Below, piece by piece: positions 51,053 through 55,241 of a DNA stretch of 55,241 nucleotides (the stretch's first letter is position 1; each line of letters starts with the position of its first letter). A program made the translations under genes and the position numbers. Below the pieces are notes generated by a model that saw only the letters and a program-made list of their open reading frames with translations, was not told where the DNA came from and searched no databases. Source of the DNA: Verrucomicrobiota bacterium (lineage in GTDB: Bacteria > Verrucomicrobiota > Verrucomicrobiia > Verrucomicrobiales > V1-33); NCBI GenBank assembly GCA_003402705.1, contig QQNF01000020.1, forward strand, positions 1 to 55,241, written 5' to 3'.

Positions 51053-51876
51053 ACGGGCAACCATCCCAATTCGATGAGTACCCCGCCCACGGCGTCGTGT
51101 CGGCAAGTGCCGCGCTGGTCACGGCGTGGTCGGCCCTCGAAAACTTCCACTCCGAGCTCGTGGTCGTGGGAGGCCTTGCCATCTACTTTCACACCCAACA
51201 TCAGCTGAATTCCCTCTACCGGCCCACGCCGACCCTCGACGTTGATTTCGGTATCACGCTTGCGGCCGATGCAGGAATGGCTGCTCCAGCAGCGTTTGCC
51301 TTGCGCACGGCCGGATTTCAGCAGACCGACGAAGGGCGCATGCATCTCGCAACGGACCACGGAAACCTGTTTCTCGACTTCCTGACCGAACACCCTCCGG
51401 CCACCTCAGGTACCCGCAATGTCAGCGATCTTCACGCGTCCATCTGCCCGGGCATCAACCGTGCCCTTTGTGCCCCCATCACACGGGAGGTGAGCGGTCG
51501 AGACCATCTTGGAGAGTTGCGCAAGTTCAACATTCCGTTCTGCAACTACGGCCCGCTTCTGGTTCTGAAGATCAATGCCTTTGCCCAGCGGAATGGGGTG
51601 AAACAGGGAAAGGACGCGTACGACATCCTTTCACTGGTTCGCTCCAGCGTCGATGGGCCTGAGCTGGTGGTGCTGGATTTCGGCAACGAGAAACGGGAGG
51701 CGAACGCCGGGCTCGCGCTGGCAATGAAAACGCTGGAACAGAACTTCACCCATCCTGAAGCTCCCGGGCCGACGCTTGCCGCCTCCTTCTACATGGGGCC
51801 ACGAGCCACCATGAATTCAACTATCCGATTGCGTGAGGACATGGTAACCGTTGCTCTGGCACTCCTCAACTCGTGA
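51049..51876 (+). CDS. AbiEii-family nucleotidyltransferase toxin
   Basis: 275 residues from the ATG at 51049, overlapping the AbiEi stop. The nucleotidyltransferase core is visible: VVVGGLAIYFHTQHQL, then the metal pair in TLDVDFGI (D64, D66), then NLFLDFLTEHPP and GPLLVLKINAFAQRNGVKQG for the lysine-containing helix, with DAYDILSLVRSS after. AbiEii toxins use nucleotides to block growth of phage-infected cells. The catalytic GG...DxD set is intact, so the toxin may be active and held by AbiEi. Confidence 0.82.
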   Translation: MNGQPSQFDEYPAHGVVSASAALVTAWSALENFHSELVVVGGLAIYFHTQHQLNSLYRPTPTLDVDFGITLAADAGMAAPAAFALRTAGFQQTDEGRMHLATDHGNLFLDFLTEHPPATSGTRNVSDLHASICPGINRALCAPITREVSGRDHLGELRKFNIPFCNYGPLLVLKINAFAQRNGVKQGKDAYDILSLVRSSVDGPELVVLDFGNEKREANAGLALAMKTLEQNFTHPEAPGPTLAASFYMGPRATMNSTIRLREDMVTVALALLNS

Positions 51877-51880
51877 ACCC

Positions 51881-52015
51881 ATGCCGAGCACCTTCTCCGA
51901 AGACCACCTCGTTGAGCAACCAGCGCTCCAGCTCATCGAGCATGAGCTAGGCTGGGAGGTGATGAATTGCTTCGGAGAATGGGATGGCGGAACGAGCGCC
52001 CTCGGCCGGGACTGA
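51881..52015 (+). pseudogene. 5' end of hsdR cut off by an in-frame TGA
   Basis: From the ATG 4 bases after the AbiEii stop, the frame reads MPSTFSEDHLVEQPALQLIE and HELGWEVMNCFGEWDGGTSA, then LGRD-stop at 52013-52015, and continues in the same frame with KREVVLVSRLKPALQRLNPT into the main hsdR frame. The first part is the normal HsdR N-terminus. A single base change has probably created the TGA. Confidence 0.85.
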
Positions 52016-52102
52016 AAGCGCGAGGTCGTCCTCGTCTCTCGACTGAAACCAGCGCTCCAGCGCCTCAATCCCACCCTCCCGGCGGCCGCCATTGACGGAG
52101 CC

Positions 52103-55018
52103 GTGGAAGAGATTTGCCGCGACCGCACCACCCTGAGTCTCGCAGAAGCCAACCGGGAAATCGACCAGCTGCTCAAGCACGGTGTCAGAATCTCCTTCCC
52201 GGACACAGAGCACGGCGGGCAACGCGTGGAAGTGGTCGCGATAGTCGATTGGGACGTGCCCGAGAACAATGACTTCCTTATGGCATCCCAGTTCTGGGTG
52301 GCAGGCGAACTCTACCAACGGCGGCCGGATCTGGTTGGCTTCGTGAACGGGTTGCCGCTAGTCCTCATCGAACTCAAAAAGCCCGGCGTGAACGTCCGCG
52401 AGGGATTCGACAAAAACCTCCGCGATTACAAGGAGACGATCCCGCAGCTGTTCCACTCCAACGCCCTCCTGCTCGTCTCCAATGGCGTCCAGAGCAAGAT
52501 CGGCAGCCTGACCGCCGCATGGGAACATTTCGGCGACTGGAAAAAGGCGACTAGCGAGGACGACGTCGCGGCAATCTCGCTGGAGACCCTCCTCCGCGGC
52601 ACCTGCGGGAAAGAACAGCTCCTCGATCTGGTCGAAAACTTCACCCGCTTCTCCAACACCAAGGGCGGCGTTTCCAAGCTGCTGGCAAGAAACCATCAGT
52701 TCCTCGGCGTGATCCGCGCCGTTGAGGCCCTGCGAGCTTCCAAGGACGGAAGGATCGGCGTCTTCTGGCACACTCAGGGCTCCGGCAAAAGCTATTCGAT
52801 GGTGTTCTTCGCCGAAAAGGTCTTCCTCAAGCTAACCGGGAACTGGACCTTCGTCGTCGTGACCGACCGGACGGAGCTGGACCGGCAGATTTGCGAAACA
52901 TTCTCGAATTGCGGTGCCGTGACCGACGGACATTGCCGGGCCGTCAGCGCCAGCCACCTCCGGGACTTGCTCCGCGCCGATCACCGCTATGTCTTCACGC
53001 TGATCCACAAGTTCCGCACCGACCAAGGCACGCTGCATCCAGTCTTGTCAGAACGGCACGACATCATCGTCCTCACCGACGAGGCACACCGCAGCCAGTA
53101 CGACACACTGGCCATGAACATGCGTACCGCCCTCCCGAACGCCAAGTTCGTCGCTTTCACCGGCACGCCGCTGATCGCCGGTGAGGAACGCACCCGCGAG
53201 GTCTTCGGCGATTACGTCAGCGTTTATAACTTCAGGCAATCCGTCGAAGACGGGGCCACCGTGCCTCTCTTCTACGAAAACCGCACGCCGGAACTCCAGA
53301 TCACCAAACCCGACCTCAACGAGGAAATCTATCAAACCATCGAAGACGCCGCGCTCGACGACGATCAGGAAGATAAACTGCGGCAGGTCCTCGGCCAGCG
53401 CTACCACCTCATCACCCGCGATGACCGCCTCGACGCCGTCGCCAAAGACATCGTCCACCACTTCCTCAACCGCGGCCATCAGGGCAAGGCCATGGTCGTC
53501 TCTATCGACAAAATCACCACGCTGCGGATGCACGAGAAAGTCCGGGCAGAGTGGGAATCTGAAAAGCGCCGCATCCTCCAGAAAATCAACGTCGCCGGCG
53601 GCACACCGCCAGACCTCGACGCCCTCAACGCATGCCTCACAATTCTCCAGGCCACAGACATGGCGGTCGTCGTCTCACAAGGCCAGAACGAGATCTCGGA
53701 AATGAAGGCAAAGGGTCTCGACATCGCCCCTCACCGTGAACGCATGGTTAAGGAGGACCTCGAAGCGAAATTCAAAAACCCTCAGGACCCCCTCAGCCTC
53801 GTCTTCGTCTGCGCCATGTGGCTCACCGGCTTCGACGCCCCCAGTTGCTCCACGCTCTACCTCGACAAGCCCATGCGCGGCCACACGCTCATGCAGACCA
53901 TCGCCCGCGCCAATCGCGTCCACGGCGATAAGGTCAACGGCCTGATCGTCGACTTCGCCAACGTCTTCCAGGAACTGGAAAAAGCCCTCGCCATCTACGG
54001 CGCTGGCACCGGAAGCGGAGCCATCCCGGTCAAGGACAAGCAGGAACTCGTGGAAGCCCTCCGCATCGCTCTGGACCAACTCACCGAATTCTGCCGCAAA
54101 CAGAACGTCGACCTCACGGCCATCGCCAGCGCCACAAATCAGCACTTCATTCACGCCGTGAATCAGCTCGCGCGCACCGACGAGATCATGGATTCATTCC
54201 TCGGTCAGGCCAACGATGTCGCCCGGCTCTACAAGGCCGTCATGCCGGACCCCGTCATCCCTCACTTCGCCCCCAAAGCACAAGTGGTCGCAGAACTCGC
54301 AAAAGCACTCCGCGCCACCAGAGACCCCGTCAACATTACCGACGTCCTCGCAAAAATCTCCAGCGTGCTCGACGGTGCCATCATCGCCGAACCGCACATC
54401 GCACCAGGCGCAGCCGCGAAAACCATCGACCTCAGCAGCATCGACTTCGACGCGCTCGAACAAAAGTTCGCCCGGAGCAACGCAAGGAACATCGAAACCC
54501 AGCGGCTCCGCGCCCTCATCGAACGCAAGCTGGACAACCTCATCCGCCTCAACGCCAGCCGCTACGACTTCCTCGACCGCTTCCAGAAGATGATCGAGGC
54601 CTATAACAGCGGAGCCCTCAGCATCGAGGAATTCTTCACCGAACTCGTCACCCTCACAAAGGATCTCAGTTCCGAAGAACAGCGCCACCTCCGCGAAGCC
54701 ATCACCGAGGAAGAACTCGCCGTCTTCGACATCCTCACCCGCCCAGGCCCGGACCTAACCACCGCCGAATCCGATGCCATCAAGAAAATCTGCCGGGACC
54801 TCCTCGCCAAACTGAAGACCGAACTCCTCGTCCTCGCATGGCGCACCAAACGAACAACCCGCGCCGCCGTGAAAGTCGAAATCGAAAAAATGCTCGATGC
54901 CGGTCTGCCGGAAAAATTCACCGCTGATCTCTACGAACAGAAATGCGGCGTCCTCTTCCAGCACGTCCTCGAAAAATATCCCGACGTCGGCACCAGCATC
55001 TACGCCGCCGCAGGCTGA
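52103..55018 (+). CDS. hsdR: Type I restriction endonuclease subunit, N-terminus lost
   Basis: 971 residues from the GTG at 52103 if translation restarts there; the natural gene begins at 51881 and is broken by TGA at codon 45. The PD-(D/E)xK nuclease residues are kept (D76, then IELKK with E90 and K92). The helicase part is complete: GSGKSYSM (from G226), DEAHRSQY (D326), FTGTPL, and VCAMWLTGFDAPSCSTLYLD with QTIARANRVHGDK. The C-terminal domain (LIERKLDNLIRLNASRYDFL) ends AAAG. HsdR translocates and cuts DNA with HsdM and HsdS. Base composition is C-rich like the host. Confidence 0.9.
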   Translation: MEEICRDRTTLSLAEANREIDQLLKHGVRISFPDTEHGGQRVEVVAIVDWDVPENNDFLMASQFWVAGELYQRRPDLVGFVNGLPLVLIELKKPGVNVREGFDKNLRDYKETIPQLFHSNALLLVSNGVQSKIGSLTAAWEHFGDWKKATSEDDVAAISLETLLRGTCGKEQLLDLVENFTRFSNTKGGVSKLLARNHQFLGVIRAVEALRASKDGRIGVFWHTQGSGKSYSMVFFAEKVFLKLTGNWTFVVVTDRTELDRQICETFSNCGAVTDGHCRAVSASHLRDLLRADHRYVFTLIHKFRTDQGTLHPVLSERHDIIVLTDEAHRSQYDTLAMNMRTALPNAKFVAFTGTPLIAGEERTREVFGDYVSVYNFRQSVEDGATVPLFYENRTPELQITKPDLNEEIYQTIEDAALDDDQEDKLRQVLGQRYHLITRDDRLDAVAKDIVHHFLNRGHQGKAMVVSIDKITTLRMHEKVRAEWESEKRRILQKINVAGGTPPDLDALNACLTILQATDMAVVVSQGQNEISEMKAKGLDIAPHRERMVKEDLEAKFKNPQDPLSLVFVCAMWLTGFDAPSCSTLYLDKPMRGHTLMQTIARANRVHGDKVNGLIVDFANVFQELEKALAIYGAGTGSGAIPVKDKQELVEALRIALDQLTEFCRKQNVDLTAIASATNQHFIHAVNQLARTDEIMDSFLGQANDVARLYKAVMPDPVIPHFAPKAQVVAELAKALRATRDPVNITDVLAKISSVLDGAIIAEPHIAPGAAAKTIDLSSIDFDALEQKFARSNARNIETQRLRALIERKLDNLIRLNASRYDFLDRFQKMIEAYNSGALSIEEFFTELVTLTKDLSSEEQRHLREAITEEELAVFDILTRPGPDLTTAESDAIKKICRDLLAKLKTELLVLAWRTKRTTRAAVKVEIEKMLDAGLPEKFTADLYEQKCGVLFQHVLEKYPDVGTSIYAAAG

Positions 55019-55096
55019 GAAACCTCGCCTCGCCCCCCTCCGAACCAGACGGTCCACGCGAGGCTCCATACTCGCCCCCTCTCCGAACAAGACCAT

Positions 55097-55126
55097 CTCA
55101 AATCTCAAATCTCAAATCTCAAATCC
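55097..55126. repeat. 7-nt tandem repeat (ATCTCAA) at window end
   Basis: Four units of ATCTCAA. The stretch from 55019 to the end of the window is otherwise C-rich, repeats the words CTCTCCGAAC and GCGAGGCTCC in part, and shows no gene. Confidence 0.65.
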
Positions 55127-55241
55127 CCCTCTCACTTCTCACTCCCCCCCCTCAGCCCTCCCCCCCCCTCCCCCACCCCCACGCTCCACACCTCGAACCG
55201 CCACCCCCCCACCACGCCCACCCTCCGCCCATCCCCACCGA

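Noticed and set aside
52013..52015. Selenocysteine or recoded TGA in hsdR
   Set aside because: HsdR enzymes have no selenocysteine at this place and no SECIS-like stem was seen; a nonsense mutation is simpler.

Overview
The window reads as a chromosomal segment of a high-GC member of the Verrucomicrobia (Verrucomicrobiota), or less likely another PVC-group bacterium. Supporting signs are seven secreted sulfatases, a DUF1501/DUF1549-DUF1553 gene pair, SHD1-domain secreted proteins, a ThuA-domain protein, a PEP-CTERM protein, serine/threonine kinases paired with sigma factors, and an ssrA whose tag reads ANSNELALAA. Almost the whole window has far more C than G on the + strand whichever strand the genes are on. 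The exceptions are a few short patches and the defence region at about 47-52 kb, which look acquired.

Layout. 1-2 kb: gene-poor DNA full of short perfect hairpins and 9-nt tandem repeats, one small unknown gene, and a worn remnant that looks like an IS91-type transposase end. 2-6.6 kb: divergent SHD1-domain secreted proteins (one with two retropepsin-like domains), an unknown secreted protein and an L,D-transpeptidase lipoprotein. 6.9-13.1 kb: a principal-type sigma factor, a second sigma factor overlapping a kinase-PEGA-FGE-like fusion, then a duplicated and decayed segment with a small foreign gene in it, and an RlpA-like secreted protein. 13.3-17.3 kb: a ThuA protein and a large metzincin-type metalloprotease. 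17.6-29.2 kb: one long co-directional run holding a secreted small protein, a membrane kinase, an ECF-type sigma factor, five sulfatases and an esterase that ends in a gutted SASA domain. This looks like a regulated set of genes for using sulfated polysaccharide. 29.2-45.3 kb: tmRNA, PEP-CTERM protein, serine dehydratase, phospholipase D-like lipoprotein, DUF1501/DUF1553 pair, YhaM-like HD protein, pectate-lyase-fold protein, two more sulfatases, a galactose-binding-type protein, and a conserved protein with a nucleotidyltransferase-like motif.

45.3-55.0 kb is a type I restriction locus in the order hsdM - hsdS - (DUF262 remnant - VapB-like antitoxin - AbiEi/AbiEii pair) - hsdR. It is visibly decaying. 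HsdM has lost the segment that should carry the NPPY/F catalytic motif, the DUF262 gene is deleted and frameshifted, and hsdR carries an in-frame TGA at codon 45. The AbiEi/AbiEii pair in the middle is intact and has two perfect TTTCACC-N4-GGTGAAA palindromes, one of them lying over its predicted -10 box and start codon.

The most unusual things are the families of short hairpins whose stem sequences change together while the loop stays constant, the nested duplication and insertion at 11.2-12.6 kb, the kinase-FGE-like fusion with its overlapping sigma gene, and the recurring large internal deletions in otherwise well-kept genes (SASA esterase, HsdM, DUF262). All family assignments come from motif recognition by eye; no searches were run.
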